Shown: positions 36,201-46,909, numbered from the stretch's first letter. The stretch: 64,000 nucleotides of DNA from Bacteroidota bacterium (GCA_026391355.1 JAPLDH010000045.1:167620-231619), one strand, 5' to 3'. Notes: a model not told the origin generated them from the sequence alone. A program made the numbers and translations.

Positions 36201-39200
36201 GGCAGTGGTATCAATCCTTGTTGCTACAATTGTGTCGGTACCGGTTTTTTGCGTAAAATTCATCTGAATGCCTGTCCCTGTGAAGTCAACTATTCCTGTT
36301 GAAGCGATGATCTTCGTGTTGCTCGTACCCCCGCCAGCCGGTATAGAAGATGGTACCCAGTTGCTGTTCGTCATGTTTTTCAGCGTGCCGTCATGATTGC
36401 TGCCGTGATCTTCTGTAAAATTCCCTGAGCCGTCATTAAATTGCCAATACCCGATTAATCCTGACACTCCGTCTGCCAGTGTCAGGTGCATATTTTCACG
36501 AATTTGCTGTGTGGTACGGGCTACATTCCAGATGCGGATCTCATCCAGTTTTCCATGAAAGAAATTACCCTGCCGGTTTAATGCACCAAAAGAAGGCAGG
36601 TAACCACTACCGGGATCGAACAATTGCAAAGCGGGAGGAGTTGGTACGGACTGGATAAGGTTGCCATTCACATAAAGTTTCAATAAACCTCCGCTGACCC
36701 AAACGCCACACACATGTTGCCAGGTGTTTAATTCAGGTGAAGGAGCACTGGCACTATACCAGTTATGATTGCTGAGTTTTACTCCAAACCACATATTGGT
36801 ATTGTTAAATCCCATTTGAAATTCACCGTTATCCCCATGGTAAATGAATTCATTATAATCCAGATCAGTCGGATACACCCATGCTTCGACCGTCAATGCA
36901 CCTGGTGCTGTATCATAGAGAGGATCGACCTGCACATATTGATTTACACCGTTGAAAAACAGGGCATCGCCGGCATAAGGTTGGGGAATGAGCGTATGAG
37001 GAACACAAAACTGGCCGAACTGATTAATATTATTAAAGGTTACCGTATTATTGGAAATATTGGCAGAAGAAGCATTTTCATTAAAAGTCCAGCTGGAATC
37101 GGAATTACTGCCGCGTTGGTATAACCTGTTTAAATTTAAATGGACCAGATCCTGTGATGTAATTACCTGCGGTACTTTAAAGGTAAGATTTGCATCAATT
37201 GCTCCTCCTCCATAAGGTTCAACGATCCAATACTTACCAAAGACTTTGTTTGCATCCGGCGGATCACAATTTGGAAGCGTATCGAGACGGGAAACCACAA
37301 CTGTATCGGTCGATGACAATAAAGAGACATTCATGGTAAGATCCGTTGCAGGAAAAACCACATTGCCGGTATTGCTGACAATTTGCTGATTGCTTACCCC
37401 TCCGGCAGCAGGGACCGTGGATTTCACAAAACATGCGGGCACACTCATATTCATCAGTGTACCGTTATTACCCCCGGCAAGGTCGATCACTGTTGTTCCA
37501 AAATTCTCATTGAACTGATGGTACGCAACCAAGCCGGTTTCACCGGGTGAAATCATTAAATGCATATCTTCCCTTATTTGTTGAAGGGTGCGGGCTGTCT
37601 GCCAGATTCTCAGCTCGTCCATCAATCCTAAAATGCCACTTCCGATGGTCACCGGAAGGGTATTATGATTGAGTGATTCTGCAACATCAGATTCCCCTTG
37701 CTGACCATTTACATAGATCGTGACATACTCATTTCCGGGCGTCAGGTCAAAGACTGCGGCAATGTGGTTCCATTTGTTCACCAAGGCCGGGCCTGTGGTT
37801 TGATAATAACCAAATACCGAATTACTGTTTATCCCAAACTCTATGATGGATATCGCGTTATCATAGAACAATTGCACTTCCCATTCATTCCCTTTTTTAA
37901 TAATGGTATGATAGTCAGTACTCATGGAATCTGCCTTCAGCCAAAATTCGATGGTAAAGGTGTTTCCAAACAGAAAATGGCCTGCATTATCTAAAATAAC
38001 AGAATCGTTCTCCTGGGTAAAATGAATAGCAGATCCGGCATACACATATTCTCCCTGTGTCGTTTCATAAGCTCCTATATCAATTCTTCCATTTTCTATA
38101 CGCGGATTACCAGCCAGGTCGTAAGGGCCAACTGTGGTTGTAGTTGTGGCCGGATCGCCGGTATTCAGGCACGATGAACCCGGCTGAATCTGGTAAGGAT
38201 AAGTACCGGTTGTGACAAACATGGGATCAAAACTGGTATTATTCTCAAAATGACCGGTATAATTCAAATTATAGCCTGCAATATTATTGATACCGTTTTG
38301 TACATTGCAATAATAAAAATCGGGGTTGCTGGAATGATCATAAAGAAATATCTGGTAACTGGCGGAACCGCTATGGGTATTATTGTAAATGATACTGTTC
38401 CTGACCTCAGGGTTTCCTGAATAATTACAATATATTGCGGGACTGACATAAGCAATATTACTGCTGATAGTGTTGTTAAGCAGCAACGGCGAAGCAGAGG
38501 ATAAATAAAATGCACCACCGTAAGTACTTGCATTATTATTGATGATCAGATTATTGATAATCTGTGGATTTGAAGAGGTGATAATGATACCTGCACCGTA
38601 GGCTGATGAATTATTTGTCACGGTGTTGTATTTAAAAACCGGGTTGGCGTTGCTTTCAAAAGCAATACCACCACCCTGGGAGATGATACAACCTGAAATA
38701 TTCGTGAAATTATTTATGATCGTATTATAGGACATTTGCCCTGTAACACTGCTCAGAAAGACTCCCCCACCCCACGAGGAATTATTATGAGAGAAGACGT
38801 TACCGGTTGCCGTCAATGTTGAAGAATAGCAGGTTAATCCTCCTCCTCCTCCTGAATTCGTGCAGTCATCTGCCGTATTATCTCTGATTGTATCATTTGT
38901 CATCGTCAATGCGGAAGATCTGGCATAGATTCCGCCACCCTTGCATCCCGCTTGGTTGTTGGCGATAAGGCTGCCGGTGACAGTGGCTGTGGAGGTATTC
39001 AAATAAATGGCACCCCCATGCGATGCAATTGAACCATTACAGTCACCATTACTTGCTGAATTATTAGTGAATTTGTCACCTGAAAGGGTCAGCGTTGAGT
39101 TGTGTCCGGAGATGGCGCCGCCTATCACCCCCTGGTTATTGGAAAAGGTGCAATTCCTGATGTTCAGGTTTGTTGAACCGAGGTACAAGGCTCCCCCCTC

Positions 39201-40730
39201 AGAAGCGGCCCAATTGTGAAGAAAGATACAGTTGGAAATCGCCAGCTTACCGGAGTTGTTAACATATATTGCACCACCATTGTATCCTCCTCCCCGGTCA
39301 GTTGCACCTCCATATAGAAATTTGCAATATGTCAGCCTTGAGGTATCATTTGTGGGTGCAACATTATTAAATATCATTCCGCCCCACCCCCACGTCGGCC
39401 ATTGGTAAATCGTTGTAAAGCTGATATAATTCAGGCTGTCTCCTTCGGCAACGATGCATCCGTTAACTGTCAACTGAGATGCTCCCTGAAAATAAACCAC
39501 TACCCCTTTGCCGATGTAAAGGGTGACGCCGTTATTGATCGTGACATTACCTGTTATGTTTATTGTATCAGCGCACCAATAAGTGTTAACAGAAATAGCG
39601 CCGGAAAAGGAAATTTTTGAATTTTCCAGGTTTTCATAAGCGCCCCTGTCAATAATGTCATAACATAAATGCCTTATCCTTGGATTGCCGGCAATGTCCT
39701 CTACCGGCACATCCAGACCAGTCATGTTGGGTTTGCCCGTATTGATGCAGGGTGAAGACGGTTGCAGGCTAAAAGGATGGCTTCCACTGCCGGCAAACAG
39801 GGGATCCGTATCCAGATTATTCTGATAATCGCCAACCTTTCCGGAACCACCCATACCACCGATACCAGCCAGACCACCCTCTACAAGACAATAATAGAAG
39901 TCAGGGTAATTTGCATAGGCTGATATGGAAATTTCGCTCCCATAACTGCAAATGTCATGGTAGAATATACAATTTGTAAAAACAGGTGCAGATTGTTGGT
40001 CAATATCAACGGCACCTCCCATATAACCTGCATTATTTTCCGAAAAAGTACAGTTGGTAACATGAGAATTTGCTTCGTTTAAATAGATGCCTGCTCCATT
40101 ATCCACCGTCGAATTATAAATAAATAGAATGTCTGTAATTAAAGGATTACAGAATTCTATCCCGATTGCACCGCCATCAATACCCGAGTAATTATTGGCA
40201 AAAATAGTATTCCTGATCGCAGGGCTTGAGTACTTGCAATACAGGGCTCCTCCTAAATTATCAGCCTCATTATGATGCATATTACTGTTGGCCAGCAGAA
40301 GCTTGTTAAAATTGAACACTGCAATGGTGCCGCCCCATTCTCCATGATTATTGGTGGTATTTGCTTTGCTGTACGAAAGAACACAATAGCATATTTTAGA
40401 GGAATCGTTAGAGGAAGGAGTACTGCCAAAAAGTATCCCGTCCCAACCGGTAGAAGTGTTGGTGGGGTAAAACCTGATTGAATCCGTACGGGTTCCCACA
40501 GCCAGCAACCGTCCCTGTATCTGGATGCCGGTATGCCCTGCAAAAATCACCTGGCTTCCGGGAAGGATGGTAAGCGTTACTCCATTATCAATGTAAATTT
40601 CTGTTGAGATATTTACTGTCCCTGACCAGGTAGTATCCGAGGTTATATGAATACTGGCAGTAGCCTTACCGACGAAAATAATCAAACAGATAATTATTGC
40701 TGTAGCCGATTTTATGACTGATTCTTTCAT
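33225..40730 (-). CDS. Giant secreted multidomain protein: beta-helix and LamG-like repeats, 2501 aa
   Basis: The protein has a signal peptide (AIIICLIIFVGKATA). Right-handed beta-helix regions of the polymorphic outer-membrane type occupy about residues 20-900, with many NGGAIY / GGGIY / NNTA turns. Three LamG-like domains start near 900, 1255 and 1713. Each is paired with a second repeated sandwich whose ends read TFxGITxFSQF. An ASH/HYDIN-like segment lies near 1605-1690 and another beta-helix near 2063-2410. The protein stops at ALMVNGTLIVN, soon after a NDWNTAGNWN segment, and no T9SS sorting domain is present although its neighbours have one. It is either anchored or exported differently, or truncated. 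It is the second gene of an operon, 38 nt after the 2046-aa gene. Adhesion or glycan binding is likely. Confidence 0.83.
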   Translation of the reverse strand: MKESVIKSATAIIICLIIFVGKATASIHITSDTTWSGTVNISTEIYIDNGVTLTILPGSQVIFAGHTGIQIQGRLLAVGTRTDSIRFYPTNTSTGWDGILFGSTPSSNDSSKICYCVLSYSKANTTNNHGEWGGTIAVFNFNKLLLANSNMHHNEADNLGGALYCKYSSPAIRNTIFANNYSGIDGGAIGIEFCNPLITDILFIYNSTVDNGAGIYLNEANSHVTNCTFSENNAGYMGGAVDIDQQSAPVFTNCIFYHDICSYGSEISISAYANYPDFYYCLVEGGLAGIGGMGGSGKVGDYQNNLDTDPLFAGSGSHPFSLQPSSPCINTGKPNMTGLDVPVEDIAGNPRIRHLCYDIIDRGAYENLENSKISFSGAISVNTYWCADTINITGNVTINNGVTLYIGKGVVVYFQGASQLTVNGCIVAEGDSLNYISFTTIYQWPTWGWGGMIFNNVAPTNDTSRLTYCKFLYGGATDRGGGYNGGAIYVNNSGKLAISNCIFLHNWAASEGGALYLGSTNLNIRNCTFSNNQGVIGGAISGHNSTLTLSGDKFTNNSASNGDCNGSIASHGGAIYLNTSTATVTGSLIANNQAGCKGGGIYARSSALTMTNDTIRDNTADDCTNSGGGGGLTCYSSTLTATGNVFSHNNSSWGGGVFLSSVTGQMSYNTIINNFTNISGCIISQGGGIAFESNANPVFKYNTVTNNSSAYGAGIIITSSNPQIINNLIINNNASTYGGAFYLSSASPLLLNNTISSNIAYVSPAIYCNYSGNPEVRNSIIYNNTHSGSASYQIFLYDHSSNPDFYYCNVQNGINNIAGYNLNYTGHFENNTSFDPMFVTTGTYPYQIQPGSSCLNTGDPATTTTTVGPYDLAGNPRIENGRIDIGAYETTQGEYVYAGSAIHFTQENDSVILDNAGHFLFGNTFTIEFWLKADSMSTDYHTIIKKGNEWEVQLFYDNAISIIEFGINSNSVFGYYQTTGPALVNKWNHIAAVFDLTPGNEYVTIYVNGQQGESDVAESLNHNTLPVTIGSGILGLMDELRIWQTARTLQQIREDMHLMISPGETGLVAYHQFNENFGTTVIDLAGGNNGTLMNMSVPACFVKSTVPAAGGVSNQQIVSNTGNVVFPATDLTMNVSLLSSTDTVVVSRLDTLPNCDPPDANKVFGKYWIVEPYGGGAIDANLTFKVPQVITSQDLVHLNLNRLYQRGSNSDSSWTFNENASSANISNNTVTFNNINQFGQFCVPHTLIPQPYAGDALFFNGVNQYVQVDPLYDTAPGALTVEAWVYPTDLDYNEFIYHGDNGEFQMGFNNTNMWFGVKLSNHNWYSASAPSPELNTWQHVCGVWVSGGLLKLYVNGNLIQSVPTPPALQLFDPGSGYLPSFGALNRQGNFFHGKLDEIRIWNVARTTQQIRENMHLTLADGVSGLIGYWQFNDGSGNFTEDHGSNHDGTLKNMTNSNWVPSSIPAGGGTSNTKIIASTGIVDFTGTGIQMNFTQKTGTDTIVATRIDTTANILPEVDTTYASEYWVIHKYGNGSLNAGIQFAIDGDVTAYDANHPHKIALLKRPCTSENNWIFSNLADSANSVNNKISFNGITTFSQFAVGKGIYADINLNPDSIIFSRTPSTLAITDSVLIYNKGTDTLKISGISHSNSQFTLSATQMAILSGEQRYLKVTYHPASDGLVHDTLHIASNDPDEPVAKVTIRAEGFVIDSWPGTALLYNGSSKYVEVADNNTLDLTNNYTLEAWIYPESFTFLGGIISKYQTSGANGYYLRLTISSPYTGLNFDGLSTAQGVLEINKWYHIAAVNNNGTRILYVNGVSLPLSGTADVISSNSDPFTIGVDYLAGARYFNGKIDEVRLWDSVRTQRQIRENMHLTLKGNEPGLVSYWQFNEGAGTGTVDKIHGNNGILHYFTGPDWIGSTISAGGGTSFTNAVISTGQVTFPGTGMNMNFLQKSGSDTIVVSRIDSSANINPSGLNQTFDKQYWVVHKYGNGTFNSNLAFTLKEDLSSRDERDPSGINLYTRGNTADTNWAFRTSAISVDTVTNQATFDGITGFSQFITGRCNVIYVRSNATGSNNGKSWSNAYTVLQTALDSAVAGNHIWVAAGTYKPSSTYNIPDATSRDRHFRMKNNQGIFGGFAGTEPDTFDLADRDLVTNQTILSGDLNNNGVDDADCYHVFYHPSGWGLNSSALLDGFTIRGGNADGDYLKNQHQGGGISNYRNSPTIHNCIITHNAADEGGGVAAEDTCTSVFINCVIINNTAIYGGGGISTDSSANPTLINCVIANNSARGGGGVSNGMVCNPIFNNCIIWGNIATTGGNAGKQIYIFDGIVTLNFSCYSNGTNDIDSSEGGSLYAINNNITTDPLFVNAATGDFRIYGNSPCVNSGHNGYNSLLTDVRGQARIQNTTIDRGAYEWTAGIDPPALVFIWTGSVSNDWNTAGNWNTNSVPGASDDVLIPDVANDPFINNAPVTPAVCKSITIGTGAVLTIETGKALMVNGTLIVN

Positions 40731-40768
40731 ATTAATACCTTTAATTTCTGATGCTATATTGTTTATGA

Positions 40769-43700
40769 CTAATTAATTACGATAATTTTTATTGCGTCTG
40801 CCCGCGACCCGACCGTAAGTCTGCATGAATAAGTGCCCGGTTTTAGCAATGACACATTCAGTTTAATTTCATAACTGCCTTGTGAAAGTTCCTGATCAAT
40901 CAGTGTGGCGATGCGATTACCCATAAAGTCAAATAGTTCCAGCCTGGCATATGAATGGGTTGATATATCGAATTTAACTACTGTAAAATCCTTACAGGGA
41001 TTAGGATAGTTTTGAAACAGTGCTGATGTCTCTTCCGGAACTTCCGGTTCGTTAATCCCGATAAAATACGGGCTTTCTGCAACATCCTTTACGATACTGT
41101 CCTGATCAATCGCAAAACACCGCAGTACGAGATTCATATCCCGATCACCAAACATGACTCCATTCACCGGGTTGAACCTTGCGTTGCTGGCCAGCATAGG
41201 AAATTCATTGGTCAGTATCATCAATGTATCTGTATTTATATAGGTGAGTGCAATCTCAGCGACCTGTTTGGAAGTATCACAAACAAATGCATTTCCTGCT
41301 ATGTGCTTCCAGCTACCAAACGGGTCATTCAGGTTACCTGTAAGCAAATCCACCTGACTGATCTTCTGACCGGCTGATTTCCTGACAATTTTTTCAACTT
41401 TAACTGCGATGGTCGCTTTTCCGTCATCGTTTATGGCAATCCTTGGCAGTTGAAGATGGGCTAATGGCTCAATCAGCAAATCGGTCGATTTCTGTTTGTT
41501 CCATTTTTTACTTTTGTAATCCCAGGGTATCAGGATCAGTTTTTCATAATTATTGACACTTGGATCGTTTATATAGGTTGCTACGGCAACTGCCCCCCTG
41601 TCATGATTGAATTTCATGTCGAAATAATTACAAATCTGATTTTCCTCCATTGCTATAAGTTCATTGGGGGTAGTCCAGTTATTTCCGTCATACTCTGATG
41701 TCATCAGTTTTTTATCATCGTGCTTATCTCCCGTTGTATTCATCCATGCGATAATTGCCTTATCGTCTTCGGGAACTGCCACGGATAACTGGGTTTTCAC
41801 CCCAATCATATCAGTTATCAAAGCAGGTTCTGATGCAGACCAATTACCCTTCTGCTTTTCAAGTTTCACATACCATATTCCTGAAGTATGGTTGTCGAGA
41901 TCAGCAACCTTCCATACGATCAGGGCTTTTGATTCTGACAGAGTCACAATCAATGGGTTTCCTTCAGCCCGTCCGGATGTCAGACTTACAGTGTCGTCGC
42001 TGATCATATTTAACTGTACAACTTTTTTGTTGGGAACATCGTACACTGCATACCAGATATCCTGTGCCTTAATGAACTCTTTAAGAACATCCGATTGTTT
42101 TATCCCCAGAATGGTTTTATTGTCGTATCTCGTTTGTGCCCAACAGAGCAATACCTGGTTATCGGTTATCGCATCAGATACAGGGCTGTTTACAGCATGG
42201 TTGTTCAATTCGATACTGATATAATCGGAAAACCTTTTTACATTTTTCAGCATGTAGGCGAGTTTGACACTTCTTTCTCCATAACGTTTGCCATTCTCTA
42301 TCCAGGTATAAACTATGTTTTCGTCAGATGACCCGACAGATTGATGGGGATATGGCTGAGCCATCTTGGTGAACCCGTTCACGGGGACGATCTCATCAGC
42401 TAAGCCGGGCCAGGTAGAATTGGCGACAAGGTTATCATTTAACTGGCTTTTTTTGCCAATGGGAGGAAAACAATGCGACATATCGTCACCCCAGAAATTC
42501 GTCGAGTAAAACATTTTAGGACCCCATACATTTTTTTCGTACCATCCCCATAATAGATCGATATAAAATCGCCCATAAACCTGAAAAGCCGCTGATTCCA
42601 AAATTTTCGTATTTACACTCGGAATGGTTACATACGAATGCCCATACCCCAGCGCAACGCGGCCATCTATACCGAAATATCCGGCTGCCAGACCTTCCAG
42701 AAATTCAGCCCCAACGGAGAATTCAATACCAAAGGAGCCTGAATAGAAATGATAGGAGGCGCTGTTCATGTAAGCTTGAGTATGATTTGGGTTTGCGTCA
42801 ACATTCAGGTTGCCAAAAGATCCCCATTTGCCGGTCAATGTATCCACCATCAGGTGCAGGCGTGAAGCGTATTCAAAAGCAGCAGTAACTGAAAGTTTAA
42901 AAGAGGGTTTAACAACAATGGATGCCGGGTCAACAACCGAGGACATATTGAGCAGGTTTCCAATTTGTTTCGCAATGTTATTGATCACCAGAACATCTGT
43001 TGAAACGCCACCTCCAATCGTAAAATTCTGGGAGGCTATTAAATTATTCTGTGCGTCAATTTCATAGAAATTATTTTGGGAAGTGTTAAAACTGAACAAT
43101 GCAAGACTTGAATTTCCAACACCCAATTTGGTGTATTCCTGGTAAAATTCAGGAGCCTGGTTGAGTTCAAGTGTGTGCGAAGAGAAATCATACTGGAGGT
43201 AAGCGCTGGCTGTCGGACTGTTCATCGTACTCTGTGTTCCACCCATCAGGGGTACCCAACTGGGTATCTGAACGCCAATGAAATTATTTATCAGCCAGTT
43301 TTTCTCGAAGGGTGTGGTCACTGTAAAAGTTACGATAGTCCCTGATTGCTGTACATTACTAAAATTTGCAGCCGGGATAAAATCGAACCATGTGGGCTTG
43401 GTTTTATGAATAGTAATGGGGAAAGGCCCTTCAATGGCTGCCGGATGAGTGTCCTGACCTAGGTAGTATTCCATATTCATGGTGGTCAACGGAGGAGAGA
43501 GTAACGACATATCATAGGTTGCTGTCCATAAGGTATCACTGACCTTCACAGCATCGCACCTTCCAATCAGGGTATTGGTACCATCATAGAACACTGCGAC
43601 AATACTGTCTAAATCTGACAAGGGTTCTGTTACGATTGAGAAGGTATTTAAATGTTGCATACTGCCGGGTGCAATTGCCTGATCGAAAGGCCCGAAATTC

Positions 43701-46700
43701 CCGTTCACTGTTGGGGGGATCATCGGATGAATGTAGATCGGGATAGAAACGGAAGTTACAAAGATCTCCTGCGAGGAAGTCGTATAATACCCTGTTTCGA
43801 GACTTATGTAGCTGCCCGGGGGTGCATCACCCATATCGATCTCAAACTGGCCCGACCAGGATGAAGATGTATAGGTTGCTGAATCGCTGCTGATCTGTAC
43901 ATGATCGAAGGTAAGAAAATTATATTTGACATAGTTTTTGCTCCAGCCCGAATTGCCGGACCCGGTATAATTGGATTCAACTGAAAGTGAATTTATCAAT
44001 GAAATTCCCTGGTTAAAATAGCCTTGTCCTTCCGAAAGATTAAAATTAAATGTACAACCGGGAAATGGCTGTGCAACGATGAAATTACCAAGTGAATACG
44101 AGGCACCCGAAGCAGGTGCACCGGGATACGACACATTGGCAAAAAATGTATACGTTCCGGGTTGAAGTGCAACCATATTATTGTTCCAGACAATATCGGA
44201 AATTTCGTTGGAGATATACCAGGCCGGCGCACTTCCGATTATTGTTCCGTTATTTGAACCCTTTAGATCAATAACCGTGGTACCGGACCCTTCATTGAAT
44301 TTATAATAAAGCACCTGATCGGCATTCACTGCCGATTGGAATCTGAAAGTGTTGATATCGATATAATCCAGTGCACGGTTCCATACACTGATTTCCGAAA
44401 CGGATCCGGAGAAATATTCAGCAACTGATTCAATATTTTTGTTTTTTGTGGCACCATTCCTGCCAATAATCCACCAGCCCTGATAAGTGCTTAAACTTGA
44501 AAGTGTAAGGCGCTGTGCCAAACTGCCATCCACATAGATCGAAGCATTGGGATTGTTATCGACTGTTACTGCAACATGATGCCAGTTCCCGTCGTTATTG
44601 ATGTTCAATGCATAAAGCGTTTTCATGGTGGTACCTTCGAGGATATTAAACCTCAGGCTGCCATCATTTTCCATGATGATTTCCCGGTCATGAGAAGAGG
44701 AAGTTGAACCAGCCTGGTTATCACAAAATCCAATGATTTTACCTCCGCTGCCGGTAGCGGTTTTCACCCAAAACATGATTGAAAAGTTTTGTGGTGAAGT
44801 GATTTCCTGAGAAGTCTGAATGAAATTATCAGTCCCGTTTAAGGTCAGGGAATGATGAAAAGGAATGCTGGTTGAGGAATAACTCATGGTATCAAACACC
44901 TCATTACCATTCTTTAACCCCAGCAACACTTTGCTGGTATTTCCCGGCAAACCTGAAACCGTCACTGGCGCATAGGTCTTTCCCATACTCGTTGGAGTAG
45001 AATAATAGGTGTTCCAGTTGTATTGTGGTGTTGCAATTGGCTCTGGTGCGAGAGAGTAAAGGTTATAATCAGTTTCCAACGGAATACCAGTAGATGGATG
45101 ATAATATTCCATGATTTTCAGCTTGATGATATTATCGGGTAATGAGGCAACATCATATCCAAGAGAAGTTTTTCCTCCGGTTGTCAGTTTTGTGCAGGAA
45201 TCTATGATCACATTGTTTCTGTCAACGAACAGATATTTTACAGAATCTGTATTCATCGCTGAAGACAAAATTTTGAGCGTATCAATGGTTCTTTGAATGC
45301 CTGGAAATTGGTGTATAAAGGAGGCTTTGTTCTTCAGGTATCCGAAATTGTTATTGTAGCTTCTGTCGGAGATATAGTTCAACCTGTTTCTTAGGTCATC
45401 AAAGTTCCAGTATCCCTCAAGCTCGTACTCCTGCAACGGGGACTTCATATAATTGTACCAGATATCGGCGTCCGACAATGTTCTCGACCAGATCCTGACT
45501 TCATCCATCGCAGTGACGAGCGAATAGGATGCAGGGTCATTCCCGCCCAGCCTTAGCGGTTGTGTGCCTGCATTTCGTCTCCAATCAATGTATGTAAAGA
45601 TATAATCGTAATTAGGCTCGTTGAAAGATACTCCTGACAACTGCTGACCATCCAGGTAAAATCTTCCGTAAGGGTAACCGCCGGAATTATTATAATAACA
45701 GGTGAAGGCAATATGATGCCATCCTGTTCCATTCAACTGGCTAGGGAGCAGGGAAACGCTCCAGAGATCGTTGCTGAGGGAGCCGGCTGAGGTAGAGAAG
45801 AAAAATGCCACTCCGCTTGTATTGGCCTCCGCATACAGTTGCCATAACGAATCCACCGTAATCAGGTTCATATATGTTACATCCCCGGTAAGCCCTGTTA
45901 AGTTAAAGTTCATCCATGCCTCGATGGAAAAGCTGCTTTGCATAAAATCGATGCTGTATGGACCCGGGTAGATGGTCTTAAAATGTCTGTCAAGGCTCCT
46001 CAATCCCGGTCCATTCTGGATAAGGGCATATTTAACGCTGTCAACAGCCAGCGCCTGCCCGCTGAGTTGATTCTGCACAAAAACACCAATCGAGTCTGTT
46101 CGTACCAGGCTGTCAGAAATACATTTAAGCTTAGGTCTTTGTGGAATGATACTCAAATCCTTGTGGTATGCAAGACCTTTATCAGGGCCTCCCTGGCACC
46201 ATAAGAATACCCGAAGGTATTTAGTATCTAATGGAAGTAAATCCATCCTTACATTTTGATAAACTGCCGAATCAAGGTAGCTTCCGGGAGGCGCTGTCAC
46301 CATCTTTGAAAGAACGATTACGGAATCAATGGTCATTACCTGAAATTCAATGGTATCGGTCCGCGGAGGCAAATGCTTAATTGTGAACGTATTCAGTTGT
46401 TGCAGAACGGGGTGCCAAAGCGTATCCGAAAACGGATAATCATTGGTCATGAAAGGGCCGTAGCCCTTAACAGCATTCATTGTAACCGTATCGGGATAAA
46501 TGGTATAAGGTATATTGTAGATGGCAATACTGTCATTATCGTAATGGACAGTAATCGAGAGTTGAGGTGAAAGCGGAAAGCCCATCGTATCTGATTCAAA
46601 GCTCCATGTAACTGTTTGAAGGTTTGATCCCGTTTCAGTATGGGTTCTGTTAATTTGAACACCTTTTGAGTCAATCATTTTCATGATGACCTCAGAGGTG

Positions 46701-46909
46701 TTTTTTGGAAGCTCGAAAATGATGAATAGATTGGATCGTTCAGAACCAAGCACAAAAGGCCCGTATCCATTAAGAGAAGTGATCTTTATGGGAGGCAGGT
46801 ACAACGAATCAATACTGGTGGTTTGGGATTTAAGATGACCCATGGCAAGCAATCCAATGAAAGCTGCCATAAAAATGTATCTGCAGGTATTCAGCAATCG
46901 GGATTTCAT
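40769..46909 (-). CDS. Giant secreted LamG-containing protein with T9SS sorting domain, 2046 aa
   Basis: A hydrophobic signal segment (YIFMAAFIGLLAMGHLKS) is followed by beta-sandwich repeats. The first LamG-like domain spans about residues 316-500 (FSIEAWMNFNLTGLTGD) and the second about 680-860 (NFSIMFWVKTATGSG). A long beta-rich region follows, then a propeller-like stretch near 1500-1900. The last 85 residues form a type A sorting domain, LFQNYPNPCKDFTVVKF to AIKIIVIN. It should be displayed on the cell surface, and binding of carbohydrate or matrix is likely from the LamG domains. Its promoter carries the cassette also found before the acylphosphatase operon. The AraC-type regulator gene lies just upstream in the same orientation. 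Confidence 0.86.
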   Translation of the reverse strand: MKSRLLNTCRYIFMAAFIGLLAMGHLKSQTTSIDSLYLPPIKITSLNGYGPFVLGSERSNLFIIFELPKNTSEVIMKMIDSKGVQINRTHTETGSNLQTVTWSFESDTMGFPLSPQLSITVHYDNDSIAIYNIPYTIYPDTVTMNAVKGYGPFMTNDYPFSDTLWHPVLQQLNTFTIKHLPPRTDTIEFQVMTIDSVIVLSKMVTAPPGSYLDSAVYQNVRMDLLPLDTKYLRVFLWCQGGPDKGLAYHKDLSIIPQRPKLKCISDSLVRTDSIGVFVQNQLSGQALAVDSVKYALIQNGPGLRSLDRHFKTIYPGPYSIDFMQSSFSIEAWMNFNLTGLTGDVTYMNLITVDSLWQLYAEANTSGVAFFFSTSAGSLSNDLWSVSLLPSQLNGTGWHHIAFTCYYNNSGGYPYGRFYLDGQQLSGVSFNEPNYDYIFTYIDWRRNAGTQPLRLGGNDPASYSLVTAMDEVRIWSRTLSDADIWYNYMKSPLQEYELEGYWNFDDLRNRLNYISDRSYNNNFGYLKNKASFIHQFPGIQRTIDTLKILSSAMNTDSVKYLFVDRNNVIIDSCTKLTTGGKTSLGYDVASLPDNIIKLKIMEYYHPSTGIPLETDYNLYSLAPEPIATPQYNWNTYYSTPTSMGKTYAPVTVSGLPGNTSKVLLGLKNGNEVFDTMSYSSTSIPFHHSLTLNGTDNFIQTSQEITSPQNFSIMFWVKTATGSGGKIIGFCDNQAGSTSSSHDREIIMENDGSLRFNILEGTTMKTLYALNINNDGNWHHVAVTVDNNPNASIYVDGSLAQRLTLSSLSTYQGWWIIGRNGATKNKNIESVAEYFSGSVSEISVWNRALDYIDINTFRFQSAVNADQVLYYKFNEGSGTTVIDLKGSNNGTIIGSAPAWYISNEISDIVWNNNMVALQPGTYTFFANVSYPGAPASGASYSLGNFIVAQPFPGCTFNFNLSEGQGYFNQGISLINSLSVESNYTGSGNSGWSKNYVKYNFLTFDHVQISSDSATYTSSSWSGQFEIDMGDAPPGSYISLETGYYTTSSQEIFVTSVSIPIYIHPMIPPTVNGNFGPFDQAIAPGSMQHLNTFSIVTEPLSDLDSIVAVFYDGTNTLIGRCDAVKVSDTLWTATYDMSLLSPPLTTMNMEYYLGQDTHPAAIEGPFPITIHKTKPTWFDFIPAANFSNVQQSGTIVTFTVTTPFEKNWLINNFIGVQIPSWVPLMGGTQSTMNSPTASAYLQYDFSSHTLELNQAPEFYQEYTKLGVGNSSLALFSFNTSQNNFYEIDAQNNLIASQNFTIGGGVSTDVLVINNIAKQIGNLLNMSSVVDPASIVVKPSFKLSVTAAFEYASRLHLMVDTLTGKWGSFGNLNVDANPNHTQAYMNSASYHFYSGSFGIEFSVGAEFLEGLAAGYFGIDGRVALGYGHSYVTIPSVNTKILESAAFQVYGRFYIDLLWGWYEKNVWGPKMFYSTNFWGDDMSHCFPPIGKKSQLNDNLVANSTWPGLADEIVPVNGFTKMAQPYPHQSVGSSDENIVYTWIENGKRYGERSVKLAYMLKNVKRFSDYISIELNNHAVNSPVSDAITDNQVLLCWAQTRYDNKTILGIKQSDVLKEFIKAQDIWYAVYDVPNKKVVQLNMISDDTVSLTSGRAEGNPLIVTLSESKALIVWKVADLDNHTSGIWYVKLEKQKGNWSASEPALITDMIGVKTQLSVAVPEDDKAIIAWMNTTGDKHDDKKLMTSEYDGNNWTTPNELIAMEENQICNYFDMKFNHDRGAVAVATYINDPSVNNYEKLILIPWDYKSKKWNKQKSTDLLIEPLAHLQLPRIAINDDGKATIAVKVEKIVRKSAGQKISQVDLLTGNLNDPFGSWKHIAGNAFVCDTSKQVAEIALTYINTDTLMILTNEFPMLASNARFNPVNGVMFGDRDMNLVLRCFAIDQDSIVKDVAESPYFIGINEPEVPEETSALFQNYPNPCKDFTVVKFDISTHSYARLELFDFMGNRIATLIDQELSQGSYEIKLNVSLLKPGTYSCRLTVGSRADAIKIIVIN

